Positions 52,040 through 61,661 of a stretch of DNA of 64,000 nt are shown piece after piece. The notes under the pieces are model-generated. The model saw only the letters and a list, made by a program, of their open reading frames with translations. It was not told the origin of the DNA and searched no databases. Source of the stretch: Nocardia goodfellowii (lineage in GTDB: Bacteria > Actinomycetota > Actinomycetes > Mycobacteriales > Mycobacteriaceae); contig NZ_JAGGMR010000001.1 of the NCBI RefSeq assembly GCF_017875645.1, positions 2,728,001 to 2,792,000 on the forward strand, given 5' to 3'. The position numbers were made by a program, and so were the translations under genes. Numbering within the stretch: position 1 is the first letter of the stretch; each line of letters begins with the position of its first letter.

Positions 52040-52390
52040 GGCGGACATGTGTCCCCGATGCTGTCTGTGGCCTCCGATATGCGACCGCCTGGGCACGACG
52101 TTCGCTTTGTCACGAACGCTGCGTTTCGATCGGCGGTCACCGCGCGCGGCATCGACTGTGTGGAGCTCGGCGACGACAGTGGCGGCTACGGGAGAGTGCA
52201 ACAGGCGCTGAGTCACGGTGTGCCGCCGCTGATCGCCGCCGATGACAGTTCGGACAAACCCGCGATCGCGGCCCGGTGGCCTACGTCGGTGTCGGCGTCG
52301 ACCTGGGCACGCCCCGGCCCCGGGCCTGCCGCCGTGCGGGCAGCGGTCGAGTGGGTGCTGGAGAAATCCGTCCGCCGCAGCGAAAACACT
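52040..52390 (+). pseudogene. Remnant of a family-1 glycosyltransferase gene
   Basis: The translated frame at about 52046-52160 reads HVSPMLSVASDMRPPGHDVR and continues to FVTNAAFRSAVTARGID, the N-terminal acceptor-side pattern of GT1 (MGT/UGT) enzymes. It then runs directly into QQALSHGVPPLIAADDSSDK, ending with PAAVRAAVEWVLEKSVRR, the sugar-nucleotide site and last helices of the same family. A normal protein has some 250 residues between these parts. There is no plausible start or signal for a functional product, so the gene has lost its middle. The 17-19 bp repeats lie on both sides. Confidence 0.6.
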
Positions 52391-52392
52391 GC

Positions 52393-52460
52393 GGTTCCGG
52401 AGGGGATTGTGGTTTTGGTGCGGCCTGCGGATCCGGTGCGGGCTGTGCGAGGGTGTGGGA
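52393..52460. repeat. Degenerate 17-19 bp tandem repeats, right block
   Basis: Three to four further copies of the unit seen at 51905-52030 occur here, beginning with GGTTCCGGAGGGGATTGTGG at 52393-52412. That copy matches the left copy at 51920-51939 in 18 of 20 bases. Units of 18 and 19 bp follow up to the next gene's ribosome site. Confidence 0.6.
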
Positions 52461-52470
52461 CAGTGGCGCA

Positions 52471-53901
52471 ATGTATTGGGTGGCGGGGTTTTTCGCTGCC
52501 GTGCTGGTGGCGTTCGCGAACCGTTATGGCTATCACCGGGACGAGTTGTACTTTCTTGCCGCGGGGCGGCGACTGGACTGGGGATATGCGGATCAGCCGC
52601 CGTTGACGCCGTTCGTCGCGCGGGTCATGTCCGCGATCGATCCGGATTCGCTGGTTTTACTGCGCGTTCCGGCGATTCTCGCCGCGACGCTCGTGGTGTT
52701 GTGCGCGGGGTGGATGGCGCGTGAGTTCGGTGGGGGACGGGCGGCGCGGGTTGTGGCGGCCGGCGCGGTGGCCGGGGCGGCGATGGTGCTGGGGGTGGGG
52801 CACATGTTGAGCACCGCGGTGTTCGATCTGGCGGCGTGGTCGGTTGTCGGTCTGCTGGTGTCGAAGGTGCTGAACGGCGCGGATCGGCGCTGGTGGCTGG
52901 TGATCGGAGTGGTGGTCGGTGTCGGATTGCAGAACAAGCTGCTGCTGATCTTCCCGGTGCTGGCGCTCGCGGTCGCGCTGGTTGCGGTCGGCCCGCGGAA
53001 TGTGTTCGCCACCAAGTACTTTCCGCTCGCCGTCGCGGTTGCGGGGTTGATCTGGCTGCCGTACCTGGTGTGGCAGGCGAGCAACGGGTGGCCGCAGTGG
53101 GAGTTGAGCCGCGCGATCGCGGGCGGGTCGTCGGGGACCTCGGATTCGCCGATCGAGTTCGTGATCTTGCAATTCGGCCTGATGGGCCCACTGCTGGTGC
53201 CGCTGTGGCTGTTCGGGTTGTGGCGGTTGTGGCGTGCGCCCCGGTTTCGCGCGTTCCCGGTGAACTATGTGCTGCTGTTCGTGGTCTTCCTGGCGACCGG
53301 CGGCAAGGCGTACTACCTGGGCGGGATGTATCCGATCCTGCTGGCCGCCGCCGCGGTGCCCTTCGCCGAGTGGTTGGCGCAGAAGCGAATGCTTTGGCTC
53401 GCAACGGCTTCGGTGCTCGCACTGAACGCCATCGGCTCGGCGGTGCTGTTTCTACCCGTGCTGCCGGTATCCGGGTTGAACGATTCCCCGGTCCTCGCAG
53501 TCAACTACGACGCGGGAGAGACCATCGGCTGGCCCGAGTTCGTGCGCCGGATCGGCGGAGTGCGTGATGATCTCGGCCCTTCCCTCTCCATCCTCACCGC
53601 GAATTACGGCGAGGCGGGCGCCATCGAACGCTTCGGCGCGGACTACAACCTGCCGGCCCCGCACTCGGGCCACAACGCCTACTGGTGGTGGGGTCCGCCA
53701 CCTGACACCGCCGCCGAGGTGATCACCATCGGCCTCGACTCCGGCCGCCTCTCCAGCCTGTTCGCCGATTGCCGGCCTGCGGGCACTGTCGACAACGGCT
53801 TGGGCATCGACAACGACGAACAGGGCGAACCGATCTTCGTCTGCCGCAACCTCCGCGCCCCTTGGCCCGATCTCTGGCCCGGGATGAAGCACCTCGGCTG
53901 A
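52471..53901 (+). CDS. ArnT/PMT-type membrane glycosyltransferase
   Basis: This 476-residue membrane protein of the GT39/ArnT superfamily opens with RYGYHRDELYFLAAGRRLDW and GYADQPPLTPFVAR, the diagnostic lipid-phosphate-sugar acceptor region with conserved Asp-Glu and Asp residues. About ten transmembrane segments and a soluble C-terminal region (about 390-476) follow. It would transfer a sugar from a polyprenyl-phosphate donor to an envelope glycan or lipid outside the membrane. ATG 52471 follows GAGGG by about 14 bases. The glycosyltransferase remnant and repeats lie immediately upstream. Confidence 0.85.
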   Translation: MYWVAGFFAAVLVAFANRYGYHRDELYFLAAGRRLDWGYADQPPLTPFVARVMSAIDPDSLVLLRVPAILAATLVVLCAGWMAREFGGGRAARVVAAGAVAGAAMVLGVGHMLSTAVFDLAAWSVVGLLVSKVLNGADRRWWLVIGVVVGVGLQNKLLLIFPVLALAVALVAVGPRNVFATKYFPLAVAVAGLIWLPYLVWQASNGWPQWELSRAIAGGSSGTSDSPIEFVILQFGLMGPLLVPLWLFGLWRLWRAPRFRAFPVNYVLLFVVFLATGGKAYYLGGMYPILLAAAAVPFAEWLAQKRMLWLATASVLALNAIGSAVLFLPVLPVSGLNDSPVLAVNYDAGETIGWPEFVRRIGGVRDDLGPSLSILTANYGEAGAIERFGADYNLPAPHSGHNAYWWWGPPPDTAAEVITIGLDSGRLSSLFADCRPAGTVDNGLGIDNDEQGEPIFVCRNLRAPWPDLWPGMKHLG

Positions 53902-54014
53902 CGAGGCCCGCACCGGCCCACCCTTGGCAACCACAGCGCTGACCGGTGTGAATCCGCAGGCACCGTGTCATCAGGGCGCGGTACTGTCGATCGGACGTCG
54001 GCGAGAGGAGCGGT

Positions 54015-54524
54015 GTGGTCGAGGCAGCCCCGATGGTGATGGCTCAGCCCGCGGACGCGGCGGATATCGCCGGACTGCGAGATCGGCTGGCGCAGTGGAT
54101 GATCGACGCCGGCATCGCGCAGTGGCTGCCCGGTGAGTACCCGGCCGAGCGCATCGCCGCGGAGGCGGCGCGCGGGGAGTGGTTCCTCTGGCGGGAAGGT
54201 GGGCGGCTGATCGCGACTGTCCGCTTGATCTGGCGTGATCCGGAGTTCTGGGGCGAGGATGACGCCGAAGCCGGATACATCCACGGTCTGATGGTCGCGC
54301 CGGAACAGCGCGGCCGTGAGCTCGGCGCCCGGATCATCCAGTTCTGCGCCGAGCGCACCCGCGCCCAGGGCATCACCCGCCAGCGCCTGGACGCCGCGGC
54401 CAGCAACCCGGTGCTCCGGAAGTACTACACCGCACAGGGTTTCACCGAAGTGCGGGAAGCGCCGCTACCGCCACAGTTCCAAGGCACCGCGACGGTGTTC
54501 CTCTTCGAGAAGGATCTCGATTAG
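54015..54524 (+). CDS. GNAT-family N-acetyltransferase
   Basis: This 169-residue acetyltransferase has the acetyl-CoA motif in GLMVAPEQRGRELGARIIQF (Q/RxxGxG/A as RGRELG), then a β5 strand RLDAAASNPVLRKYYTAQGF. GTG 54015 follows GAGAGGAG. The substrate (amino acid, aminoglycoside or protein N terminus) is not evident from sequence. Confidence 0.9.
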   Translation: MVEAAPMVMAQPADAADIAGLRDRLAQWMIDAGIAQWLPGEYPAERIAAEAARGEWFLWREGGRLIATVRLIWRDPEFWGEDDAEAGYIHGLMVAPEQRGRELGARIIQFCAERTRAQGITRQRLDAAASNPVLRKYYTAQGFTEVREAPLPPQFQGTATVFLFEKDLD

Positions 54525-54528
54525 CGAG

Positions 54529-55311
54529 TCAGCTCAGGCGACGCAGAACTTCATCCTGGAGCAGGCCGTTGCTGGCGACCGCGTCGCCGCCGTGCGGGCC
54601 GGGCTTACCGTCCAGCGAGGTGAAGGTGCCGCCGGCCTCGCGGATGAGGATGTCGAGGGCAGCCAGATCCCACAGCGACACCTCAGGTTCCGCGGCGATG
54701 TCGACCGCGCCCTCGGCGAGCAGGCAGTAGGACAGGAAGTCGCCGTAGCCGCGAACCCGCCACACCGCGTCGGTGAGCTCGAGGAATTTCTCGCGCAGGC
54801 CGCGATCGCGCCAACCGGAAAGGCTGGAGAACGCCAGGCTCGCCGAGGCGAGGTCTCCGACCGCCGACACCGAAATCGGTTTCGCCGCAGCGGAAGCGAA
54901 GGCCGACCAAGCTCCGGCGCCCGCTGAGGCCCACCAGCGCCGAGTCAGGGCGGGCGCGCTCACGACGCCGAGGACCGGCACGCCGTCCTCCAGCAGTGCG
55001 ATCAAGGTGGCCCAGATCGGCACGCCACGCACGAAGTTCTTGGTGCCATCGATCGGGTCGACGACCCACTGCCGCCCGGTGAATTCGACATCGCCGCCGA
55101 ATTCCTCACCGAGTACCGAATCGCCGGGCCGGGCATGCTCGAGCAGCCCGCGGATCGCCTTCTCCACCGCCAGGTCGGCATCCGAGACCGGCGTCAGATC
55201 CGGCTTCGAATCCACCTTCAGATCTAGCGCGCCGAAGCGGGCCTTGGTGATCGAGTCGGCCTCGTCGGCCAACCGCAGGGCAAGTTCGAGGTCAGAGGAG
55301 TGCGCAGCCAC
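54529..55311 (-). CDS. hisN: Histidinol-phosphatase / inositol monophosphatase family
   Basis: This 260-residue phosphatase of the IMPase fold has the metal motifs GEEFG (about 91-95) and [11 protein letters not shown], and the C-terminal [15 protein letters not shown]. Length and sequence fit the actinobacterial HisN, which removes phosphate from L-histidinol phosphate in histidine synthesis. Inositol or fructose bisphosphatase activity cannot be excluded by sequence alone. The start is GTG 55311. It converges on the GNAT gene with a 4 bp gap. Confidence 0.9.
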   Translation of the reverse strand: MAAHSSDLELALRLADEADSITKARFGALDLKVDSKPDLTPVSDADLAVEKAIRGLLEHARPGDSVLGEEFGGDVEFTGRQWVVDPIDGTKNFVRGVPIWATLIALLEDGVPVLGVVSAPALTRRWWASAGAGAWSAFASAAAKPISVSAVGDLASASLAFSSLSGWRDRGLREKFLELTDAVWRVRGYGDFLSYCLLAEGAVDIAAEPEVSLWDLAALDILIREAGGTFTSLDGKPGPHGGDAVASNGLLQDEVLRRLS

Positions 55312-55388
55312 GAACCGAACCCTATCCGGCGCTATCGCCCCCGCGGCGCCCGGCACGCGCGGACCCGGGAGACCCGCGGATACCGGCG

Positions 55389-55832
55389 CTACCAGGCCCT
55401 GGCGTACCGAACAGCGTCCGCGACCGCCGCCAAGTCGATGTCCAGCTCCGGATGGCGTTCTTTGACCGCGGCGAACTCCGCCAACGCATCGCCGATCGTC
55501 GCGCGGCGGGCCGAGGCGGTCAGCTCCTGCCGGACATATGTCTCGATCGGCAGCTTCGCGGCGTACGCGCGGCGACACCATACGGCGACCACGTCGGTGG
55601 GCAGGTCGTAGATCTGGATCAGAGCCAGCGCGCCGGTGTCGACGGTCGGGTCGACCGGCCAGCCCTGCCGGTCCCAGAACTCCACCACCGTGTCCATCGA
55701 GGTGCGGTGCCGGGCGAGAGCGATGAGCTCATGTCGGAGGTAGTCGCCGAGGGGGAGCCCGGCGGTTTTCGCCCGCCGCCGGAGTACTTCGACGGCGGTA
55801 TCGGCGAGATCGTCGGGATAGATATCGGCCAT
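55389..55832 (-). CDS. Duplicated FitA-like ribbon-helix-helix protein
   Basis: This 147-residue protein is made of two similar halves. Residues 7-55 ([20 protein letters not shown] then [18 protein letters not shown]) and residues 77-125 ([20 protein letters not shown] then [18 protein letters not shown]) align closely. Each half resembles the FitA/VapB-type antitoxin, which normally dimerises through a ribbon-helix-helix. A single-chain pseudo-dimer is a plausible outcome of the internal duplication. No VapC/PIN toxin gene is adjacent. Confidence 0.75.
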   Translation of the reverse strand: MADIYPDDLADTAVEVLRRRAKTAGLPLGDYLRHELIALARHRTSMDTVVEFWDRQGWPVDPTVDTGALALIQIYDLPTDVVAVWCRRAYAAKLPIETYVRQELTASARRATIGDALAEFAAVKERHPELDIDLAAVADAVRYARAW

Positions 55833-55876
55833 GCGGGCCACGGTAACCCGGTGCGCGCGGTGCTGCACGCCCCCGA

Positions 55877-56455
55877 TCACCCGACCGCCACGTTGCGGGC
55901 CGCTGTCAGAGCGGCGGCCCACCAGTGCAGTTGATCGAGCAGGGCCGCGGCCGCGGCGTTCGGCTCGGTCGGGTCGATCAGTTTTCCTTCCGCATCGAAC
56001 AGCAGGTAATACCGCGGGAAGGAGACATAGTTACGCACCGTGTGGGCGTTCAGCTCGTTGAAAACCTGACGCAGGCCCTCGATGGCCAGAAGTCCGCCGC
56101 TGGCACCGCTGTACCCGACGAATCCGATTGCCTTGGAATCCCATTCGGTGACATACCAATCGATGGCGGCCTTCAGGACGGCGGGATAGCCCCGGTTGTA
56201 GTCGGGTGTGACGATGATGAACGCGTCCGCGGCGGCTAGGCGTTCACCCAGCGCGGCGACCGAGGCCGGGCGCGGCCCGCCGGGATCCATCATCGGCGGG
56301 ATCGCCGGCAGATCCCGCGGCAGATCGAAGTCGGCGAGGTCGACCACGTCGATGTCGAATCCGCCGTGCGCGGCGGCCTGTTCGGCGAACCAGTCGGCCA
56401 CGGTGGGGCCGAATCGGCCTTCGCGGACGCTGCCGATGATCACTGCGAGCTTCAT
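55877..56455 (-). CDS. NADPH-dependent FMN reductase
   Basis: This 192-residue flavodoxin-fold protein has the FMN phosphate loop IIGSVREGRFGPTVADWF (residues 5-22). The second flavin-site loop reads TPDYNRGYPAVLKAAIDW. It probably reduces FMN or quinones with NADPH. GAAGGAG lies seven bases before ATG 56455. It is divergent from the XRE-type regulator, with about 170 bp between them, and may be regulated by it. Confidence 0.92.
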   Translation of the reverse strand: MKLAVIIGSVREGRFGPTVADWFAEQAAAHGGFDIDVVDLADFDLPRDLPAIPPMMDPGGPRPASVAALGERLAAADAFIIVTPDYNRGYPAVLKAAIDWYVTEWDSKAIGFVGYSGASGGLLAIEGLRQVFNELNAHTVRNYVSFPRYYLLFDAEGKLIDPTEPNAAAAALLDQLHWWAAALTAARNVAVG

Positions 56456-56629
56456 GGGGTGCTCCTTCGAGAGTGGGCCGCGGGTTCGGCCGTTCCTCAA
56501 ATCTGCGCCCTCGCAAGGTCCCCAGGAAGACCGTGGTGAGAGTGGTAGTGACAGGGTCACCTTCGGCCTCTCGGATCTTGTTAAGTTCGAAGCGTGCGGG
56601 AGTGACCTGCACGGGGAGGAGAGAGGCAA

Positions 56630-57487
56630 GTGAGCGACAACGAGCTGGGCCTGTTCCTGCGTAGCCGCCGTGAGGGGGTCACGCCCGCCAAGGTCGGCCT
56701 GCCCGCCGGCCCACGCCGCCGCACTCCCGGATTGCGCCGCGCCGAACTGGCCACCTTGGCCGGCGTCAGCGTGGAATACATCATCCGGCTCGAACAGGGC
56801 CGTGATCGTAGACCGTCGCCGTCGGTGCTGTCCGCGATCGCTGACGCCCTGCATCTCACTCCCAACGAACGAATTCACCTGCACCGCTTGACCAAATCCG
56901 TAGACGCCGGCTTCAGCTGCATGGGTTTCGTGCAGCCGAACCGCGAGGTCCGTCCGGCCGTGCGCGCGATTCTCGAGCACCTGGAGCCCGCACCCGCCGT
57001 CGTGGTCAACCGATTGCGGGAGGTCATCGCCTACACCGAGGGCTATCACCGGTTGATGGCTCCGACCGGTCTGCTCGACGATCCGCGTGGCGCCAACCTG
57101 CTGCTCTTCGCCTTCGGTGATCCGCGCGCTCGCGAGGTCTATCCGGATTGGGCGCACGTGGCCGACGAACTGGTCGCCGGCCTGAAGAACGGCCCCTTTC
57201 GCACCGACCCGGCCGCCGCCGCCCTCGCCGACGAACTCACCGTCCTCGCGGGCGAGGAATTCACTCGGCGGGTCGAAACCGTGCCCAGCCTGGCAGCCGC
57301 GACCGGCACCACCCGCCTCGACCATCCGCGAGCGGGCGCACTGCGCCTGACTTACGAAACCCTCGATCTCTCCGCCGACGACGACCAGCAATTACTCGTC
57401 TATCTCCCCGCCGACGAGGCCACCGCGACCGCTCTGGACACGCTCAGCGGGCGTCGGCCCGGCGCACTGCGCGTGGTCAGCGCATGA
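56630..57487 (+). CDS. XRE-type helix-turn-helix regulator with MmyB-like domain
   Basis: This 285-residue protein has an N-terminal XRE helix-turn-helix (ELATLAGVSVEYIIRLEQGR, residues 36-60) preceded by SRREGVTPAKVG. A C-terminal MmyB-like ligand-binding domain includes VVVNRLREVIAYTEGYHRLM, LLLFAFGDPRAREVYPDWAH and TYETLDLSADDDQQLLVYLP. Such regulators are common in actinobacteria and often control the divergent oxidoreductase gene. The start is GTG 56630. It lies opposite the FMN reductase gene. Confidence 0.92.
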   Translation: MSDNELGLFLRSRREGVTPAKVGLPAGPRRRTPGLRRAELATLAGVSVEYIIRLEQGRDRRPSPSVLSAIADALHLTPNERIHLHRLTKSVDAGFSCMGFVQPNREVRPAVRAILEHLEPAPAVVVNRLREVIAYTEGYHRLMAPTGLLDDPRGANLLLFAFGDPRAREVYPDWAHVADELVAGLKNGPFRTDPAAAALADELTVLAGEEFTRRVETVPSLAAATGTTRLDHPRAGALRLTYETLDLSADDDQQLLVYLPADEATATALDTLSGRRPGALRVVSA

Positions 57488-57641
57488 AAGTAGGGCGGAA
57501 AAGGGGTCGCCAGCCCTGGCAGACCGCCGCTACCCTTGTTTCATGGGGAAATCGACGCACAGTCCGAAGACACCGCTCGCGGCATCCGCTCACCCGGCCT
57601 GAAGAGCCGGTGGGGCGCGGCGCCCGCTAGTCTTGACCATC

Positions 57642-58757
57642 GTGCATCCTGACGTTTCCGCTGATCTCGCCGAACTCGACGCCACGCTCAAGACGGTCGA
57701 GTCGGTCCTCGACATCGAGGAACTGCGCCGCCGTATCGATGAGCTCGAACACCAGGCGGCCGACCCGGAACTGTGGAACGACCAGGACCACGCCCAGCAG
57801 GTGACCAGCGAGCTGTCGCACGCTCAGGGTGAGCTACGGCGCGTGGAGGAGTTGCGTCAGCGACTCGATGATCTGCCGGTCCTCTACGAGTTGGCCGAGG
57901 GCGAGGAGGGCCACGCGCATGTTCAGGCGCTCGCCGACGCCGATGCCGAGCGGGCCGCGCTGCACGTCGACGTGGAGGCCATGGAGGTCCGCACGCTGCT
58001 CTCGGGTGAATATGACAAGCGCGACGCGCTGGTCAACATCCGTTCCGGGGCCGGTGGCGTGGACGCCGCCGACTGGGCGCAGATGCTGATGCGGATGTAT
58101 ATCCGCTGGGCCGAACGGCACAAGTACACCGTCGAGGTCTATGACACCTCCTACGCCGAAGAAGCCGGGATCAAGAGCGCCACCTTCGCGGTGAAGGCGC
58201 CCTACGCCTACGGCACCCTGTCGGTGGAGATGGGCACGCACCGTCTGGTGCGTATCAGCCCGTTCGACAACCAGGGCCGCCGCCAGACTTCCTTCGCCGA
58301 GGTCGAGGTGCTGCCGGTGGTGGAGACCACCGACCACATCGAGATTCCGGAGAACGAGATCCGCGTCGATGTGTATCGCTCCTCGGGCCCGGGTGGTCAG
58401 AGCGTCAACACCACCGACTCCGCGGTGCGCCTGACCCACATCCCCACCGGCATCGTCGTCACCTGCCAGAACGAGAAGTCGCAGCTGCAGAACAAGATCT
58501 CGGCCATGCGCGTGCTGCAGGCCAAGCTGCTGGAGCGCAAGCGACTGGAAGAGCGCGCCGAGATGGACGCGCTCAAGACCAACGAGGGCGCGTCCTGGGG
58601 CAACCAGATGCGCTCCTACGTGTTGCACCCGTACCAGATGGTGAAGGATTTGCGCACCAACTACGAGGTGAACAACCCCTCGGCGGTGCTGGACGGTGAA
58701 ATCGATGCCTTCGTGGAGTCGGGTATTCGCTGGCGTATGCGCGAGCAGGCGAATTAG
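57642..58757 (+). CDS. prfB: Peptide chain release factor 2
   Basis: This 371-residue protein carries the stop-codon recognition tripeptide SPF at 206-208 (RISPFDNQ) and the catalytic GGQ at 251-253 ([17 protein letters not shown]). It terminates translation at UGA and UAA. The gene reads through without a frameshift, as usual in this group. GTG 57642 is chosen because it aligns with the start of mycobacterial PrfB; TTG 57633 is nine bases upstream. It is followed by a MscS-like gene and ftsEX, as in other actinobacteria. Confidence 0.96.
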   Translation: MHPDVSADLAELDATLKTVESVLDIEELRRRIDELEHQAADPELWNDQDHAQQVTSELSHAQGELRRVEELRQRLDDLPVLYELAEGEEGHAHVQALADADAERAALHVDVEAMEVRTLLSGEYDKRDALVNIRSGAGGVDAADWAQMLMRMYIRWAERHKYTVEVYDTSYAEEAGIKSATFAVKAPYAYGTLSVEMGTHRLVRISPFDNQGRRQTSFAEVEVLPVVETTDHIEIPENEIRVDVYRSSGPGGQSVNTTDSAVRLTHIPTGIVVTCQNEKSQLQNKISAMRVLQAKLLERKRLEERAEMDALKTNEGASWGNQMRSYVLHPYQMVKDLRTNYEVNNPSAVLDGEIDAFVESGIRWRMREQAN

Positions 58758-58973
58758 CTTGCGGCTGGCTGGATTTCGATCCGGCGCCGAATTCGCTACC
58801 GGGCCGCAGCGCTCGTGTCGCGCGGCGCTGCGCGGTAGCCTGTCTGGCGTGCGTGTTACGGATGGTACGAATCTGCTGCCGCGGGGTGAGCGCTGGGCCC
58901 GGAGGCGGCAGCGGAGTGTAACCACGGAGGGCACCGCGAACACCGCCAATCCAACACAGCGAGGTGGGCGGTG

Positions 58974-59825
58974 ATGGCTCTCGGCATCGCCTCGGACACC
59001 ACGGTCTGGTTGCGATCGCAGGGGCTCGAGATCGTCCTGCTGATTCTCGGCGCGATCCTGTTCAGCCGATTCGCGACCTTCATCAGGGACCGGGTCACCA
59101 ATAAGATCGACGCCGGCTTCCGCAGCAGCGACGCGCTGGTCCGGACCGAGGCGGCGAAACACCGGCATGCGCTGGCGCAGGTGCTGACCTGGGTGGTGCT
59201 GACCATCGTCTATGTCCTGGTCGGCATGGAGGTGCTGCGCCGGCTCGGGTTCCAGGTCACCGGTCTGGTCGCGCCCGCCGCGGTGCTCGGCGCCGCCCTG
59301 GGTTTCGGTGCGCAGCGCATCGTGCAGGACATTCTCGCCGGGTTCTTCCTGATCACCGAACGGCAGTACGGCTTCGGTGATGTGGTGAGCATCTCGGTTA
59401 CTGGCTCCGCGGAGCTGGCCGAGGGTACGGTCGAGGACGTCACGCTGCGGATCACCACGCTGCGCAACGCCGACGGCGAAGTGATCACCGTGCCGAACGG
59501 TCAGATCGTGAAGGTGACCAATCTGTCCAAGGATTGGGCGCGCGCCGCGATCGACGTGCCGGTCGCGGCCAGCGCCGACATCACGCGGATCAACGAGATC
59601 TTGCACCAGGTGGGCGCGGACGCCTATCGAGACCGCAGGCTCGAACCGCTCCTGCTCGACGAACCCAGTGTGATGGGCGTCGAAGATCTCACCGTGGACC
59701 AGATGAACATCCGAATGGTTGCCCGCACGTTGCCGGGTAAGCAATTCGAAGTCAGTCGTGAGCTGCGCGTGCGTGTTGCCGCCGCGCTGCGACGGGAGGG
59801 CATCAGTGAAACTTCAACTTCGTAA
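58974..59825 (+). CDS. MscS-like mechanosensitive ion channel
   Basis: This 283-residue protein has two to three transmembrane helices (about 15-35, 70-90, 95-115) and the MscS pore-helix sequence LGFGAQRIVQDILAGFFLI with its glycines. A beta domain (FGDVVSISVTGSAELAEGTVEDVTLR) and a C-terminal alpha-beta part follow. It protects the cell in hypo-osmotic shock. ATG 58974 is favoured by GAGGTGG six bases upstream; GTG 58971 is also possible. The small gene that follows overlaps its end. Confidence 0.9.
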   Translation: MALGIASDTTVWLRSQGLEIVLLILGAILFSRFATFIRDRVTNKIDAGFRSSDALVRTEAAKHRHALAQVLTWVVLTIVYVLVGMEVLRRLGFQVTGLVAPAAVLGAALGFGAQRIVQDILAGFFLITERQYGFGDVVSISVTGSAELAEGTVEDVTLRITTLRNADGEVITVPNGQIVKVTNLSKDWARAAIDVPVAASADITRINEILHQVGADAYRDRRLEPLLLDEPSVMGVEDLTVDQMNIRMVARTLPGKQFEVSRELRVRVAAALRREGISETSTS

Positions 59826-60018
59826 GCCGACCTCGCTCAACCCGCTGCAGACCACCGAGTTGAAACCGCGAAAGTCCACGGCGATCCTGATGGCGGCGTG
59901 GGTCGGTACGTTCGCGCTATGGCTGTTCGTCAAGCCTGATGAACCATCTCAGCCAGGCGCGGGTTTCTTCGTCAATAGCGTGTCTACTTCGCAGAAGGCG
60001 GAGCCCGCTGCTCGATAG
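59806..60018 (+). CDS. Small single-pass membrane protein upstream of ftsE
   Basis: This 70-residue protein has one transmembrane helix (TAILMAAWVGTFALWLFV, about 24-41) and a short, Pro/Ser-containing C-terminal tail. GTG 59806 follows GGGAGGG by six bases and overlaps the MscS-like gene by 20 bp, so it is made from the same message. It sits where M. tuberculosis has a membrane protein of the same operon before ftsE. Function is unknown. Confidence 0.75.
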   Translation: MKLQLRKPTSLNPLQTTELKPRKSTAILMAAWVGTFALWLFVKPDEPSQPGAGFFVNSVSTSQKAEPAAR

Positions 60019-60069
60019 CTGTTGCGCCCCGGGTGTATGCGCGGGCGTTGCTGGCTACACTGGCTCCCC

Positions 60070-60759
60070 GTGATCACCATGCGGAACGTCACCAAGCTCT
60101 ACAAGACGTCGACGCGGCCCGCGCTCCAGGACATTTCAGTTCAGGTGGACAAGGGCGAGTTCGTCTTCGTGATCGGTCCGTCCGGATCCGGTAAGTCGAC
60201 CTTCATGCGGCTGCTCCTCAAAGAGGAGGCGCCGACCGCCGGGCAGATCCAGGTCGCCGACTTCCAGGTCGATCGGCTGCCCGGACGGAAGGTCCCGAAA
60301 CTGCGCCAGCGAATGGGCTGCGTATTCCAGGACTTCCGGCTGCTGCAGCAGAAAACCGTCTACGAGAACGTGGCGTTCGCGCTGGAGGTGATCGGCAAAC
60401 GGCGCCAGTTCATCGACCGCACCGTCCCGGAAACCCTGGACATGGTCGGGCTGGGCGGCAAGGCGGACCGGCTGCCCAATGAGCTCTCCGGTGGTGAACA
60501 GCAGCGGGTGGCGATCGCGCGCGCGTTCGTGAACCGGCCGTTGGTGCTGCTGGCCGACGAGCCGACCGGCAACCTCGACCCGGACACCAGCGCCGACATC
60601 ATGATGCTGCTCGAGCGCATCAACCGGGTCGGCACCACCGTGGTGATGGCCACGCACGACAACAACATCGTCGACGCGATGCGCAGGCGGGTCATCGAAC
60701 TCGACCGCGGCCGCATGGTGCGCGACGACGCCTACGGCGTTTACGGAGTGGATCGGTAA
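60070..60759 (+). CDS. ftsE: Cell division ATP-binding protein FtsE
   Basis: This 229-residue ABC ATPase has Walker A GPSGSGKS at 36-43, Q-loop Gln87 ([13 protein letters not shown]), signature LSGGE at 139-143, and Walker B with [10 protein letters not shown] at 161-170. With FtsX it activates peptidoglycan hydrolases such as RipC at the septum. GTG 60070 aligns with the start of the mycobacterial protein. It overlaps ftsX by one base (TAATG). Confidence 0.97.
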   Translation: MITMRNVTKLYKTSTRPALQDISVQVDKGEFVFVIGPSGSGKSTFMRLLLKEEAPTAGQIQVADFQVDRLPGRKVPKLRQRMGCVFQDFRLLQQKTVYENVAFALEVIGKRRQFIDRTVPETLDMVGLGGKADRLPNELSGGEQQRVAIARAFVNRPLVLLADEPTGNLDPDTSADIMMLLERINRVGTTVVMATHDNNIVDAMRRRVIELDRGRMVRDDAYGVYGVDR

Positions 60760-61661
60760 TGCGGCTGAGCTTCCTGTTCAACGAGGTTTTCACCGGTCTG
60801 CGTCGCAACGTCACCATGACGGTCGCGATGATCCTGACCACCGCGGTGTCGCTGGCCATGCTCGGCGGCGGTCTGCTGTCGGTGCGGATGGCCGACAAGA
60901 CCGAGCAGTATTTCACCGGCCGGTTGGAGGTGCGTTTCTACCTCGACGAGACCATCTCCGACAGTGATCCGGATTGCGCGGCCGAGCCGTGTAAATCGCT
61001 GCTGGCGGATATGAAGAAGACCGACGGCGTGGTGAGTGTGCAGTTCCTCAACCGTGCGGCCGCGCTGGAGGAGGCGAAGAAGCTCTTCGCCGATCAGCCG
61101 GAGATGGTGCAGTACATCTCGGAGACCCCGCTGCCCGCGTCGATGCGGGTGAAGATGACCGACGGCAGTCAGTACCAGCACATCTACGAGACCTTCCACG
61201 GCAGGCAGGGTGTGCGGACGGTCGCCAACGATCGTGAGTTCGTGGACCGGCTGCTGCGGTTGTTCGACGGATTGCGCAACGCGGCCTTCGGTCTGGCGAT
61301 CGTGATGGCTCTGGCGGCGCTGCTGCTGATCGCGAACATGATGCAGATCGCGGCGTTCACCCGGCGGACCGAGGTCAGCATCATGCGGCTGGTCGGTGCC
61401 ACGCGGTGGTACACGCAGTTGCCGTTCCTGATGGAGGCGGTGGTCGCGGCGCTGGCCGGGTCGCTGCTGGCCATCACGGGTCTACTCATCGCGCGGCCGC
61501 TGGTGATCGATCGGGCGCTCGGGCCGTTGTTCGACAGCAATGTGTTCCCGCGCATCACCGGTGACGACATCGCCGTGGTCGCCTTGACCATCGCGCCGAT
61601 CGGCGTGCTGGTCGCGGCGGTGACGGCGTATGCGACGCTGCGCTACTACGTGCGGGAATGA
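60759..61661 (+). CDS. ftsX: Cell division membrane protein FtsX
   Basis: This 300-residue permease-like subunit has one N-terminal transmembrane helix (about 25-45). A large extracytoplasmic domain (about 47-175) has a Cys pair in DCAAEPCKS that could form a disulfide, and three C-terminal helices follow. It relays ATP-driven motion of FtsE to peptidoglycan hydrolases. It begins one base into the ftsE stop. The gene that follows is recQ, not smpB. Confidence 0.97.
   Translation: MRLSFLFNEVFTGLRRNVTMTVAMILTTAVSLAMLGGGLLSVRMADKTEQYFTGRLEVRFYLDETISDSDPDCAAEPCKSLLADMKKTDGVVSVQFLNRAAALEEAKKLFADQPEMVQYISETPLPASMRVKMTDGSQYQHIYETFHGRQGVRTVANDREFVDRLLRLFDGLRNAAFGLAIVMALAALLLIANMMQIAAFTRRTEVSIMRLVGATRWYTQLPFLMEAVVAALAGSLLAITGLLIARPLVIDRALGPLFDSNVFPRITGDDIAVVALTIAPIGVLVAAVTAYATLRYYVRE

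Noticed and set aside
51860..52606. A functional 248-codon protein covering the glycosyltransferase remnant
   Set aside because: Its beginning is repeat-derived and Trp/Gly-rich, its end overlaps the ArnT-like gene in another frame, and the GT1 domain lacks its middle.
57633..57760. A programmed frameshift in prfB
   Set aside because: The frame is continuous from the start, as in other actinobacteria.
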